DNA of 64,000 bases from Riptortus pedestris (lineage: Eukaryota > Arthropoda > Insecta > Hemiptera > Alydidae): NCBI GenBank assembly GCA_019009955.1, contig CM032231.1, positions 94,634,501 through 94,698,500 on the forward strand. Reading direction: 5' to 3'. The notes under the pieces were generated by a model. It did not search any database. It was not told the DNA's origin and saw nothing but the letters and a program-made list of their open reading frames with translations. A program made the position numbers and the translations under genes. Each line of letters opens with the position of its first letter. The first letter of the stretch is position 1. Of the stretch, positions 1 to 10,908 are shown in pieces.

Positions 1-88
1 ACTAGACCCGAAGGAAGCCGATCTCATCTCTGAAGCTGAAAACAAATACGACCTCAATAGCTGATTTCCCATAAGGAAAATCTGCTAA
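1..88 (+). mobile_element. Element H, 3' end of a deletion derivative
   Basis: The first 45 bases match the 5' half of the short H form (compare about 48085-48130). They are joined directly to the H 3' block with the hairpin 'ctgatttcccataagg' and a TGCTAA end. The whole body between is missing. The next H copy starts about 3 bases later, so the two are in head-to-tail tandem. Confidence 0.75.
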
Positions 89-91
89 TAA

Positions 92-1096
92 GGACGTAAT
101 GCAGGGGGTGCGTAAACTAAGCAGATTTCCCATGTGCTGGTGCAACACATTTGTGATCTCGTCTCACCACATATTCCCTACTTCTATGCAAAAAAAAACC
201 CCAATGACTAGAAAGCGGGGGGAGGGGGTTACTGAAGGATGAAAACGAGAGGAACGAATAACTGGCTAAACATTTAAGTTACGAAAATAATGCATAGAAC
301 AACAATTGTAGATCATCAATAGTTTTAACAAGATTGGAAGTAATATTTACATTACAAGATAACTATAACATTTTACGAGCCCACTAATAATTACAGAAAT
401 AATTTGAATTTTCCAATTCCCCTTCATACCCCCATTATTCCAAGTTCGATTACTGCCAATAACAAATATGATTTTTAATGTTCATTGAAACAGTTAAATA
501 TCATGTATGGTATAGATGAAATAAAAATTTCGAAACAAGAACGTAAAATCTTAATTTATGACGTCATCACACAACGAATCTACATGTATCTCGAATAATA
601 AAGGTCTCTTGAAAACAATATTTGGTATTTATGCTTAGAATAAAGTGGTTCATGATATAACAGAGGAGTGGGGGTTTACTAAAGGCAGAACACTAAACAA
701 TGTAAACACCTCGGTTAATATTCAAGATACAGAATAAAAGTATAGTAAGTCATAACAACATTTATAGATAACTAGATGTGCAATAAGATCGCTTCCACAA
801 AACTTTTCGATCCGATACATTGTAATGGAAATATTTTGAATTTTCGAAATTCTCTAAATAATACTTTTCAATCCCACTCGTAATAAAGAATATAGTTTTA
901 ATTATTCCACCTCATCCTCCTTACAATAATCGCACAAATATCCAGTTCGGTAACGATCAAACAAACATTTGATGAATGTTTATATGCATACACGTGAAAG
1001 GATACAATCTTGTTCGGCTCCTAGATAGGATCGATAGTCCTTTGAAGAATACTTTCAAAGCTCAATAGCTGATTTCCTTAACGGAAATATGTTAAA
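92..1096 (+). mobile_element. Element H, near-complete long form
   Basis: It starts with a degenerate 5' terminus (gacgtaatgcagg), has 'aagcagatttccca' at about 119 and ends with the 3' block and hairpin at about 1060-1096. The body contains two diverged copies of the same internal unit, one around 290-480 and one around 700-960. Each has the order AATATTC/CAATAAGAT/CGATCCGA/ATATTTTGAATTTTCGAAATTC. The (TA)n tract of other copies is almost absent here. It is non-coding. Confidence 0.8.
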
Positions 1097-1365
1097 ACAA
1101 ATATTTACTATAACTCTGAACATAATAAATTTGAACCTCCACCAGCCAGCTATGATATTTTTCAGTTTTGAGTATGTGTAGTGAGAAAATAGGGTCCCAC
1201 CTGTCAGTTTGATGTATTTATTTCCTACTGTGGGGCCTACACTGAAGGAGGGCTGGTACCTAGAACGCATCAACATTAAATGCAATGATGATAGTGGTTG
1301 AAGTCTAGAGAAGAATAGCACTTGCTAAACTAGTCTTTCAATGCAATAGGAGTTTAACTAATAAG

Positions 1366-1735
1366 CATGGATGCTTGTCATTGGAACGAACTTCGAAAAT
1401 TGGACTCTCCATAAATGAAATAGGGAATAATAATAGATTGGAAGCAATGGAAATTTGGATTAAGCACAGAATCACCAGAACAAGTTCAAACTTCTAAATG
1501 AGGCAAGTGAAAGCAAAAGTCTGATTAAGGCCATGGAAAAAAAAAAGGATGAAACTTCTTGAGCATATCATAAGCTACAGCAATGTCATCAGAAGCATAT
1601 TTGAAGTTAAGGTTATTTTGCTTAATGGAAGAGGGAGGCCTAGAAAATCCTATTTATAAGATATCAAACAACTTATGGATTTCCGAAAGACGACAGCAAC
1701 TACAAGGCCTAGCCTTTAGATCATGGTGATGATGA
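1366..1735 (+). pseudogene. LINE reverse-transcriptase C-terminal relic (RTE-like)
   Basis: Reading with frameshifts gives RLEAMEIW, then KSLIKAMEKKRMKLLEHII, then GRGRPRKSYL, a stop, DIKQLMDF, and QQLQGLAFRSW. This order (RLEA.E.W, then a basic helix, then RGRPRKxYLxDIKQ, then a final L.F.) is the C-terminal tail of insect endonuclease/reverse-transcriptase LINEs. In-frame stops and at least two frameshifts show it is dead. The clade is inferred from the tail only. No catalytic RT core is present. Confidence 0.7.
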
Positions 1736-2330
1736 ATGGGAAAATATTGGAGTGTTTTGAATATAAATCGTTAAAATTACTGTGTGGTTGAATAAGAAAT
1801 CGAAAAATCCAGCCAATAACTACGGTGGTAGGGTATACATTATGTAGAGGAACGGGAATAAGAAGCACAGTACAGTACCCGCCTACAATCAGTATAATAA
1901 TAACGGTGGCAGATGAATAACATATGAGATACTGAAGAATGATCAATACTTCTTATGATCTATATCTATATATTTTTTTTTATCTATCTGTATCAAGTTT
2001 TATCTCGCGCATGCGCCACATTAATAATTCATGGTTTTCCTAATCTGTGTTCGGGCTGCCTCACGGCTATTTTTATGGGGCCTAAATCCATAGGCACGAC
2101 TGTATAAATGCTGCTCGGCGATTAAGACTTTAGTTTTTCATTCTTATTCTTTGCCCAGGGTGTGACTAATTCTGGGAGGGCTAAGCACTCGCCGGTAAAA
2201 AAGCTGTTCCAGCGAATTATGAAGTTTTAAAGGTAATTTCAGTACTGTCTGTCGGTAGATTGATTTCCCTTTGGTAATGCACGAAGTCAAGATGGAATAT
2301 CGTTGCGAGCATTCCACAATTAATCATTTT
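1736..2330. other. Unassigned sequence
   Basis: No repeat family or gene is recognised. There is a T-rich run near 1970 and a moderately GC-rich patch at 2040-2200 with no sustained reading frame. Confidence 0.5.
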
Positions 2331-3115
2331 AGCAGATTTTCCTTAAGGGAAATCAGCTATTGAGGTTGTGCTCATGACGCGATTTTTGAAAAATTTCTTC
2401 AAATGTCCATCTATGCCACTAAATGAAGGTCCGTTTAAAATTATAAGTATATTTTACTGTTACTGCTCAAGCAGCCGTAAATTGTGTCTTATCGTCACCA
2501 AACGCGATACATAAGTGTATCATGCAAAAAGTTCATTGACGGCTGAAATCCGATAGAGGAAAAGGGGGGTTTAGAGGGGTAAAATTTTGGAAATTCTAAA
2601 TACCTCCGTCGAATCGAAAAATTGCATACAATGTATTTAATTTCAAATTGAATTGTCTATCAATATTGTTATATACGTATTTTCCCTATCATGAATAATA
2701 ATTGAGATGTTTGCATTTTATAGTTTTCAGTTTTTGGTAAACCCCTACTCCTACTCCTATAATATTGACAATAAGCTGCTATAAAATGCACCACTTTATT
2801 GGAAGCTTAAATGCCACATATTGTTTTCATTGAACGTTTCCTGTGTGAGGTGCATGCAAATACGTTGTGTGATGAAGTCACCATTTAAGATTTTTCGGTC
2901 TTAACTCGAACATGTTTATTTGTTTTACTCCATACTTGATATTCAACTGCTCCATTCAACACTAAATTCGACGAGGAATAGGGAGGGGGAGTTAAAGAGG
3001 GGGAATACGAAAATTCAAATTATCTGCTTGTAAAAAATGTTATAGTACTGCTGTTGTTAAACTATTCATGCTGGAAAATCTATGGTTTAACTAACGCCAC
3101 CCTTACATGACGGAC
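2331..3115 (-). mobile_element. Element H, complete inverted copy without (TA)n
   Basis: It opens with the inverted 3' end (AGCAGATTTTCCTTAAGG) after a TTTT run and closes with GACGGAC followed by TTTT. Both borders therefore show the four-T flank typical of the family. The 5' terminal block is diverged (ccacccttacatgacggac). The body has two internal units and only a short AT stretch in place of the (TA)n tract. Confidence 0.8.
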
Positions 3116-3240
3116 TTTTACTCTTTCTATACAAGATATTATAAAATGTCCAAAATTGGTATTTAAATAGTAAGTTCTAAATTCGTAATTGAAGAGATAC
3201 TAAAAAATACTAAATAAGTTACTGAAAAGGTGCAAGAACT

Positions 3241-3455
3241 TATTTAAGTGTGTTAAAGCGTTTGTCTTAATAAACGAGTATTTAGAAAACTTCGGGTCGT
3301 GGGTTCTATTACAAAGTAGGCCAGGATTGTCTTTTGACAGGCTTACTAAATAAAATTCCTAACTTCACAATGGCTGGAAAAGAGTGGTAACCTGTAGGTA
3401 ACCATCCCGATTAGTCTCAGTCCTATAAAGTGGACATTCATTAAAAAAAATAGAT
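3241..3455 (+). mobile_element. Element S (tRNA-derived SINE), diverged full copy
   Basis: The tRNA-like head is recognisable (gtgttaaagcg, then 'gggttctatt' in place of the B box). It is followed by the family tail 'ggctggaaaagagtggtaac', 'cctgtaggtaacc', 'aagtggac'. It is one of the most diverged copies in the window and directly abuts a LINE tail. Confidence 0.65.
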
Positions 3456-3905
3456 TTTTATTTATTTATTTATGGACATTACATCAAAGGTGATTTGCCC
3501 TTTCAAAAGTCCAGAATTGTACAAAGTTAAATAACAAAAGTAAAATAGATAACAATAACTAATACCAAAAAATAATGCCAAATAACAAAAATGAAATAGA
3601 TAAACATTTTGTAAGTGAACATAAAAAAAAAAAAATTGGTGATGAACATAGTTGGTGGTTGCTCAATAGGAAATGAATGGTTAAAAATGACACTTTTGCT
3701 AATGATTGTCGTAATTTCCTCCTTCAGGGTAAACAACATGTGTGCAAACGCATATAATACAATTAATGCATATAATTTGAAATCTTTTTGCACACCACAG
3801 ACTTAATTTGTATATTGCAATTTTGTGTAGGTATGAGAATATGTTGTTAATGTATGGGCTGCCCTGTAAAAACGTCTTGTAAGTCTGAGGGGAAGTTCTG
3901 TTGTT
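3456..3905 (-). pseudogene. Jockey-like LINE 3' end
   Basis: On the minus strand the distal part reads NFPSDLQDVFT, a one-base shift, then LQGSPYINNIFSYLHKIAIY. This matches the extreme C-terminus of the LINE at 53418-53583 (EGSPH, then ILTYLKTI). About 340 bases of AT-rich 3' UTR follow, ending in an (AAAT)n-type tail (tttatttatttatgg on the plus strand). It is 5'-truncated and frameshifted. Confidence 0.65.
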
Positions 3906-4012
3906 GTCGTTAAATAAATTCCTTAGTCCCACTCTGGCTTGAAAAGGATGGTTCCCTGTAGATAACCCGTCCCAATTAGCCAAAGTAGCATAAAGGGGAC
4001 GTAAATAAATTA
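3906..4012 (+). mobile_element. Element S, 3' half
   Basis: It contains only the SINE tail: 'ttccttagtcccactctgg', 'ccctgtagataacccgtcc', 'caattagcc' and 'ggggacgtaaataaatt'. It is 5'-truncated, as expected for retroposition. Confidence 0.75.
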
Positions 4013-4049
4013 AAATAGAAAAGAATATATGCTAACTATAAATGAAATA

Positions 4050-4272
4050 TAAGGGGCTCAGGTTAGCCATGTAAGTTAAAGCGTTGGCTTAATCTCATGG
4101 TAATCCTACAATTGGTGAGTTCATTCCGGCCTGGGCAGTAGGAATTCATTCAGTGATGAACTCATTAAATAAAATCCTTAGCCCCGCCCTTGCTAGGAAA
4201 GGGAGGTAAGCTATAGATAACCCGTCCTAATTAGCCTCAATAGCAAGAAGTGTACGTTAATAAATCATAAAA
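4050..4272 (+). mobile_element. Element S, full-length copy
   Basis: It starts 'aaggggctcaggttagccat' (A-box-like) with 'gagttcattccggcctgggc' at the B box, then the family tail to 'tgtacgttaataaatc'. Pol III transcription of such SINEs is family knowledge. The B box here is degraded (TTCATTCC), so this copy is probably silent. Confidence 0.8.
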
Positions 4273-5289
4273 TTGAAATAATACCTATGAAGCAGGACTA
4301 ATTGTTTAAATAAATATAACACTTAATCAATTTATCAATTACATTTTCCAAATGAAACTATTACATCTCAGGGCTGAGGTTTGACATTGTCCTGCGTAAC
4401 GGACGTTATATCCTGACGAGTGGACGTCACCCAGTATATCAATAAATTTCTCATCTTCTCTGAATCATTGTTACTTGGAGATTATGGCACATTGAGATCT
4501 TTTGTGGTCGAATAGTTTACAGCCCTACAACCTATTTCCTGTGCCTAGAGAGCTCCCGAACTATAGCGCTGACACTGCATTTTACTGGCACATCTCCCTT
4601 ATATGCAAATGAAAATAGGGTTTCATCTAAGTGAGGAAGAAGTAAATTTCAGCACGTATGCATAGATATAGGCCCGTGAGCAGTAAATGCTGCACCTTGT
4701 CTGTTTCCAGGTGTTAAATCTCCCACGACAGGTGAAAGGACCTTCCTCTTACAGCACATTTGTTTCCCCAAAACCACATGCTCAGGCATTTCTGTTTCAA
4801 ACAGGTGCTCATCAATTTCGAAGCAATAATAGAGGGGACCTTTAATTTCAAAAATATGCGAAATAATATACAAGGAATGAAATAATAAATCAGTTTTGAA
4901 TAGTTGAAAACTAAAGAAAAGTACGGGGCTGCGTATTCTAATCACATTTTCCAGACTAATCTCATATCAGCAATATTTCACCACTGGATAGCAAACGTAA
5001 GAAGATTAAATCCAACTCTATGACTGGAGAACTACTTGCTACGCTAGACAGATGTTAAATGAGTGTTCCTGATTAAATTCCTGGTGTTTCTGACAACGTT
5101 TAAGGTATAATTGAAGCATTAGAATATGATACAAATAATTTATCAACAAATCAGTTTAGGCTCCAGGGAGCACAAAAAAAGTTTAAAAAAGAGCATGCTG
5201 ATGCAATTAAATATTTTTTTTAAAAAACAATATTCTAAAATTTGTAAGCAATAATAAATAAGTAGAAAATAAATTCTCTATTTATAAGT
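4273..5289. other. Unassigned AT-rich sequence with one 98-codon minus frame
   Basis: No repeat is recognised. A minus-strand open frame at 4649-4945 contains EMPEHVVLGKQMCCKRKVL and then VVGDLTPGNRQG. I cannot assign it to a family. It has no visible splice or promoter context and may be chance or a fossil exon. Confidence 0.4.
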
Positions 5290-6490
5290 AATAACCCGGT
5301 AAGTAGAAGTAGGGTTTCAAAGAAGGACGAAAACATGAAAATGAAAATAACTTTCTCAATATGTGAGTTACGCATAAATATGTAAAGTGAAACAATTGAA
5401 GAATATGAATATTTTATTAAGATTGGTACAAAATTTGTTGATCCGACTCATAATAAAGGAGATATTTTAAAATTTCGCACCACCCCCTAAACCCCTCTAT
5501 TTCTCGTGCGAATTTAGTCATTAATGAATATAAAAATTATAGTTGAATTAAATGATTAAATATTGAGTTTGGTGTAAATCAAATAAACATTTTTGAATCA
5601 AGCCCCGAAAATCTGATGTCATAATACTACATATTAGCATTTATCACATACAGTAATCACTCAATGAAGACAATATTTGGTATTTAAGCTTCTCATAAAG
5701 CTGTTCATTTTAGAAAACCTTATTATTAATGACATGAGAACGATTGGGAGTTTATAGATGGCCGACAACAAACATATGAAAATATCTCGGTTAATATACA
5801 ATATAGAGAAAGCATGTACATAACATTTATAGAACATTTAATTTGCAATAAGATAAACATTCTCGAGTAGAGAAGTAATATCACGATTGATCCCACCTTC
5901 ACACTACATATTTGCACACAGTAAAAGTTGAATGAGAACATTATTTGGTATACAATCTTCCAATAGTATGGTCCATGATAATACAGCTAATTTTTAATAT
6001 GAGTATGAGTTATGGTTCGCACAAGACTAAAAAGTGCAAATATCACGGTTAAAAATCAACATATCGAAAACAAATACATAACAATATTCGTAGAATATTA
6101 AATCTGTAATAAGATCGGTTCTGAATATAATTTTTTATCAGACGTTTAACGGAGACATTTTCAATTTTTGAAATTTCCCCTTATCTAAACCCCCCTCCCA
6201 CGGGTTGGATTTCAGCAATTCGCAATCTTTTTTTTTAGACATAAAACGTTTAAATATCCAGTATTACGACCTTTAGGTAGGTAACAGACAAATTTTGAGG
6301 TTGCATCGCTGGGAAGTATTTTCATTGTGAGTGGTTCGGCTATCTACTCCAGCGGTTTGAATTATTGAACGAACTTAATTTTCGACACTACGTAGGCAGG
6401 ATCGATGGACATTTGAGGGAGTTTTTCGAAAATCGCGTCATGAATACAACCCCCCAATCGCTGATTTCAATCAAGAAAAACATGCCAAAA
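5290..6490 (+). mobile_element. Element H, long diverged copy
   Basis: The body follows H order (gatccgactcataataaagg, caatatttggtatttaagc, aatatctcggttaatata). It appears to hold a third partial internal unit at 5800-6060. The 3' block is present (aggatcgatggacatttgag, aaaatcgcgtcatgaat), but the terminal palindrome has decayed to 'gctgatttcaatcaagaaaa'. The 5' terminus cannot be placed. Confidence 0.7.
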
Positions 6491-6839
6491 AAAATGTATC
6501 GACTGTCAACAGTCGTATTGAATATATTGAAAATATTATTGAGGAAATGGTAGAACGACTGTAAGCGTGGGTTATTTGTTCAAGAGCTAGGTGATTGACA
6601 TCTGTCTGGTCCGATGGTCATTGCGGGATTCACACTGCTGGCTACAGTACCACTACCTTACAGGATAGCATTTCACCAGGATCGCCTTCCACTTCGCCGT
6701 CATAGAATGCTTTTAATAGCAGAAGGTTCGCATATTCGCAAGTCAATAGACTCTAAAATAGAACGGGTTGTCGTCAACTAGTCCAAAGACAACTAAAATA
6801 GAGTTTTAAAGAAATAGGAGACTAATATTTCATCCTGTT
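6491..6839. other. Unassigned sequence
   Basis: There is no match to the repeat families. It is moderately GC-rich around 6580-6780 (for example ggtccgatggtcattgcgg). No sustained open frame is seen. Confidence 0.45.
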
Positions 6840-7358
<519 letters not shown>

Positions 7359-7392
7359 TTATTTTATGATACATTTGTTTAAAAAATAAATG

Positions 7393-7445
<53 letters not shown>

Positions 7446-7614
7446 AAAGGAGGCTTCCAAGGAGGGAGGGGCTAGAAAACTTCAGGAGCTCTAAATTGCT
7501 AATGCTGTAGTATCTGGCAAACGTGGTCAGTTTGCAAAAGTTTGACTACCTTTCGATAAACGACAGCATGGCAGCAGAAAAGCTTTCTCGACCAATAATT
7601 GAGTTTCAAGTCTC
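7359..7614. other. (TA)n tract plus purine-rich unassigned DNA
   Basis: A (TA)n tract runs 7396-7440, followed by A8 and a purine-rich segment (ggaggcttccaaggaggg). The rest, to 7614, matches no family I could identify. Confidence 0.5.
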
Positions 7615-8935
7615 ATATACCTCGGTTATTGAGGTTGTAGTCAGGACGCGAATTTCGAAAAATTTCCTCAATTGTCCATTGATCATGCCCAGGAGCTGAA
7701 GGAAACGGGATCCGTTCGAAACTATATATATACTTGATTGTTAACGCGGGGGAAATATTTGCTTGACCGTTACTAAACTCGGAATTCAAACATTTTACCT
7801 AAAATCAAGTTAATGGCTGAAATCAGTGGGGGCCGTTGTTATACGTGGGAGTGTATAGGAAACCAATCCTATTTCAAATTTAACGATATTTGAATTTTAG
7901 CAGATTTCCCTTAAGGGAAATTTTTTCTTCAAATGTCCATCGGTCCTACTCAGGAGATGACGAAAATGAGGTCCGTTCAAAACTATATATATATGTCTTT
8001 TACCGCTCTGGCGGTCGCAATTATTATTTAATCGTTACCAATCTCGATATTCAGTCGTTTTGTGTAAAAAGAAGTTCGTTAATGGCTGAAATCGGACCAG
8101 TGGAAGGGGGCATTGAGAGAGGAGGAATTTCGAAAAATCGGAATATCTCTGTTACTATACGTCGGATCGAAAAAATGTATAGAACCAATCTTATTGCAAA
8201 TTAAATTTACTATAGATACTGTTATATACATTTATTCATTAGCTTGAATATTAACTGAGATATTTGCATTTTTCAATTTTCAGCCTTCAGCAAACCGCCA
8301 GTTTTACTCATGTTACATAAACAATACTCTGCTACATAATAAATCACATTATTCGAAGTTTAAAAACAAAAAATTGTATTTAATAGACCTTTATTATACG
8401 GGATACATGCAAATATGTCCTGGTGCCCCTCCCCCCGTCTTAAGGTTTTGGACAACTAAAAGTTGATCGATGGAGATAACAATTATTCTGACTTATTATT
8501 AATTACAGTACTAGATATAGTAAATAGTTCTCAATAAAATTAATATGTTATATTCTGATATATTCCAGTAATTGTTTGCCTTTCCGGTGTGAGGTGGGCA
8601 GACCCGTTAGTTTACATTTCTAACCTGACGCTTCCTGTTGGCAGGTTATTGAAATTGGATGAAACATTTCTTATTTCCGTTTGTATTTATGGTGGTGTTG
8701 TGTTACCTGTATGTAGATTTTTCTATTACTAAACTTCTCGAGGGAAATCTGCTTAGTTTACGCAGCCCCTGCGTGACGGACTTTTATACGAGTAGTTTTC
8801 AGTCTTCATTAAACCCACACCCCTACTCATGTCATATTAACAATGAACTGATATAAAGTGACCCACTTTATTGACAACTTAAATACTAAATACTGTTATT
8901 ATTGAACTTTTCCTGGGTGAGTACATAGTATGCGA
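7615..8935 (-). mobile_element. Element H, outer copy split by a second H
   Basis: The left part (7615-7898) reads from the inverted 3' block (ggttgtagtcaggacgcg) into the body. Reading resumes at 8782 with 'tagttttcagtcttcatt' and 'aaacccacacccctactcat', the next body segment of H. The inner copy at 7899-8781 interrupts it inside a T-run. The distal 5' terminus of the outer copy is lost near 8935. Confidence 0.7.
7899..8781 (-). mobile_element. Element H, subfamily C, complete inverted copy
   Basis: The left border is TTTT then AGCAGATTTCCCTTAAGGG; the right border is GCGTGACGGAC then TTTT. Between about 8390 and 8740 it carries a segment (gataacaattattctgactt, tactagatatagtaaatag, cctttccggtgtgag) shared only with 18663-19861, 41595-42575 and 59905-61096. 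These four define a subfamily. Confidence 0.85.
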
Positions 8936-8954
8936 AAAAGGAATTTATTTAATG

Positions 8955-9058
8955 GAAAACTGATTAAATAAAAACCGTAGTCCCACATTGGCTAGAAAGG
9001 GTGGTAACCCAATCCAATTAGCCCTAGTAGCTCAAAGTGGACGTAAATAAATAACAAT
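8955..9058 (+). mobile_element. Element S, 3' fragment
   Basis: SINE tail only: 'ccgtagtcccacattggc', 'agaaagggtggtaaccc', 'caattagccc' and 'aaagtggacgtaaataaat'. A short deletion removes the 'tgtagataa' part. Confidence 0.75.
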
Positions 9059-9059
9059 G

Positions 9060-9817
9060 TAATAAATTATAATAAGATTTCAATCAAGACGAACTCAGAG
9101 TGAAAAATGCCCCACGATATACGAAAAGCTATCTAGGATTAAGCAATTTCATTAATGTTCATCAAATTATACTCATTAAAATTTTAATCATGAGATAGCT
9201 AAGGTTAAGAAAATTCATAAGAAAATACATTTACAAAACATGTTGAATATGGGCTTCAATTCGATTTTTTCCCCTTTATGAATATGATTATCAAGGAGAA
9301 AATCAATATAACGGTACATGTAAAATGAGCATAAAGTGGTAGTGCATTTGGCCTGCTCTGCGCATGCGCAATTTTACCAATACATTAAGATGAGTGAGCG
9401 TGATAACGTCAAGGGATATACCCCCTTCAAAACTAATAAGTGTCTTAAACTGATTAGAGCATTTATGGTAATTTCGAAATAACCGCTTCGTGCTCAAACA
9501 TACAGTTTCGTAGCAGAAGCCGAAGGGTCCGTGAGCTTTTATCCGGGCGGTACGTTATAGCGGGAAAACTGGAAAGCAATTATGAGCATATGGAGTCACG
9601 CAAGGAATGTCACTGTCTTTAGGAGGATAATCACAAAGGTTCTCCCAGCAAGTCAAATCTCAGCTCGTTAGCAAAGAATGTTAACCATTATGTCACACAC
9701 AACCATCAGAATCGACATAAAATTAATTCATCCCAATTATTTCAAAGGAGTATTTATTCAATATTTCAAATATCGGCATTGTCGAAACTAGTTTTATTCG
9801 TGTCTTTAGTTATGTAA

Positions 9818-9820
<3 letters not shown>
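9060..9820. other. Unassigned sequence
   Basis: It is mostly AT-rich. A somewhat GC-richer patch at 9340-9660 includes 'ctgcgcatgcgcaatt'. Short open frames occur on both strands there, but none resembles a known family. Confidence 0.45.
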
Positions 9821-9821
<1 letters not shown>

Positions 9822-9863
<42 letters not shown>

Positions 9864-9875
9864 TATATATATATA
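9822..9875. repeat. (TA)n microsatellite
   Basis: About 54 bases of near-perfect TA with one AA interruption, followed by 'gaaatctagcggattagc'. That phrase recurs after the (TA)n at 12171-12228 as 'gaaagcaagcggattagc'. Confidence 0.95.
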
Positions 9876-9876
9876 A

Positions 9877-10870
9877 CGAAATCTAGCGGATTAGCTAATA
9901 AATGAAAGTGGACAGATCACTTTTTTTCCTCGTAGTTTTCAGTTTGAGAGTAACCAATATCCAAATTTCAGCGTTTCAAGTAAAACAAGACATGTCCTCT
10001 AACAGATAAAATCTGACAAGGAAAGAAGGAGGGAGTTGGGACAAAAATTCTAAATTTTCTTACACAAATATTACAAGCCGCAAAAAACTTGTCTACTAAT
10101 TATATATAAGGCCTGTTTTTATTTTATGCCTGTCCTATTTGGTCAATGACATGCGAAACTAATAAGCGTAAATTACAAGTAGCTCAAAATAAATGTTTAA
10201 GATTTATTGGTTCATTCCCACGATGGACTCCTGTCATGCACATGCATGAAATTCTTGACATTCCACAATAAATGAGTACATAACTAAGTTAGCAGTACAC
10301 TTTTTCGATGCATGTCAAAATAGTAAGTATCAGCACATTGCTGATATAGTTAATTATAGTTATAGTAGTTTAAATTACAAGAATTACAAATATAAGAGAC
10401 TTAAGCACATAACATTTTAATTTCTCTGAAGAGCTTTTATTTTTTCTGTACAAATTTATATTCTTCTGTGTATCTTATAGTTCTTCTATAGTTCTTTTGT
10501 ATTACTTTTAACCGTTCTGTAATTGAGAATTTTTATTTATTTCTGTATTTGGGTTGTTTTTTTTTTATTCTTTTCCCTTATTATACATTTAGATATTAGA
10601 ATAAAAATAGATATAAGTAATGTGGAATATTTAAAAAAGCCAATAAGCTTGAAAAATTGTATTTACTTCTATTGTAAATTATTATTTGTTAATATTTTAG
10701 ATAATAAAATTCTTTTAACTCTTTTAAAAAAAAAAAAAAAAAAAAGAATTACAAGCCGGATCGAACAATAATATTCGTTGAAGGAGAAATGGCCAAAGGT
10801 GAATAGATGGAAAACACTTGGACAATAACACTGATTTATTTTCCTTTACAAGTCTCTATGACGCCTCTTC
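9877..10870 (-). mobile_element. H-related element interrupted by a LINE
   Basis: The segments 9925-10080 and 10748-10870 together match 14480-14740 continuously (tttcagcgtttcaagtaaaa, gagggagttgggacaaaaat, then gaacaataatattcgttg, tgatttattttcc). The sequence is a diverged relative of the H body. The LINE at 10081-10747 splits it. Confidence 0.75.
10081..10747 (+). mobile_element. 5'-truncated Jockey-like LINE with poly(A) and 11-bp target duplication
   Basis: The coding remnant (about 10102-10420) reads [38 protein letters not shown], a one-base shift, then NEYITKLAVHFFDACQNSKY, ending at TAA (10418-10420). This is the region after the RT domain in Jockey-type LINEs. A T-rich 3' UTR and A20 (10726-10745) follow. 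The target duplication ATTACAAGCCG lies at 10070-10080 and again at 10748-10758. The related locus at 14606-14625 is uninterrupted. Only the terminal part of the protein remains, so the element cannot move itself. Confidence 0.9.
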
Positions 10871-10908
10871 AGGCCCTTCAACCCCGTTATATATATATAT
10901 ACGTATAT

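Noticed and set aside
4649..4945. A 98-codon minus-strand gene
   Set aside because: No recognisable family, no context signals and AT-rich surroundings. Not called as a gene.
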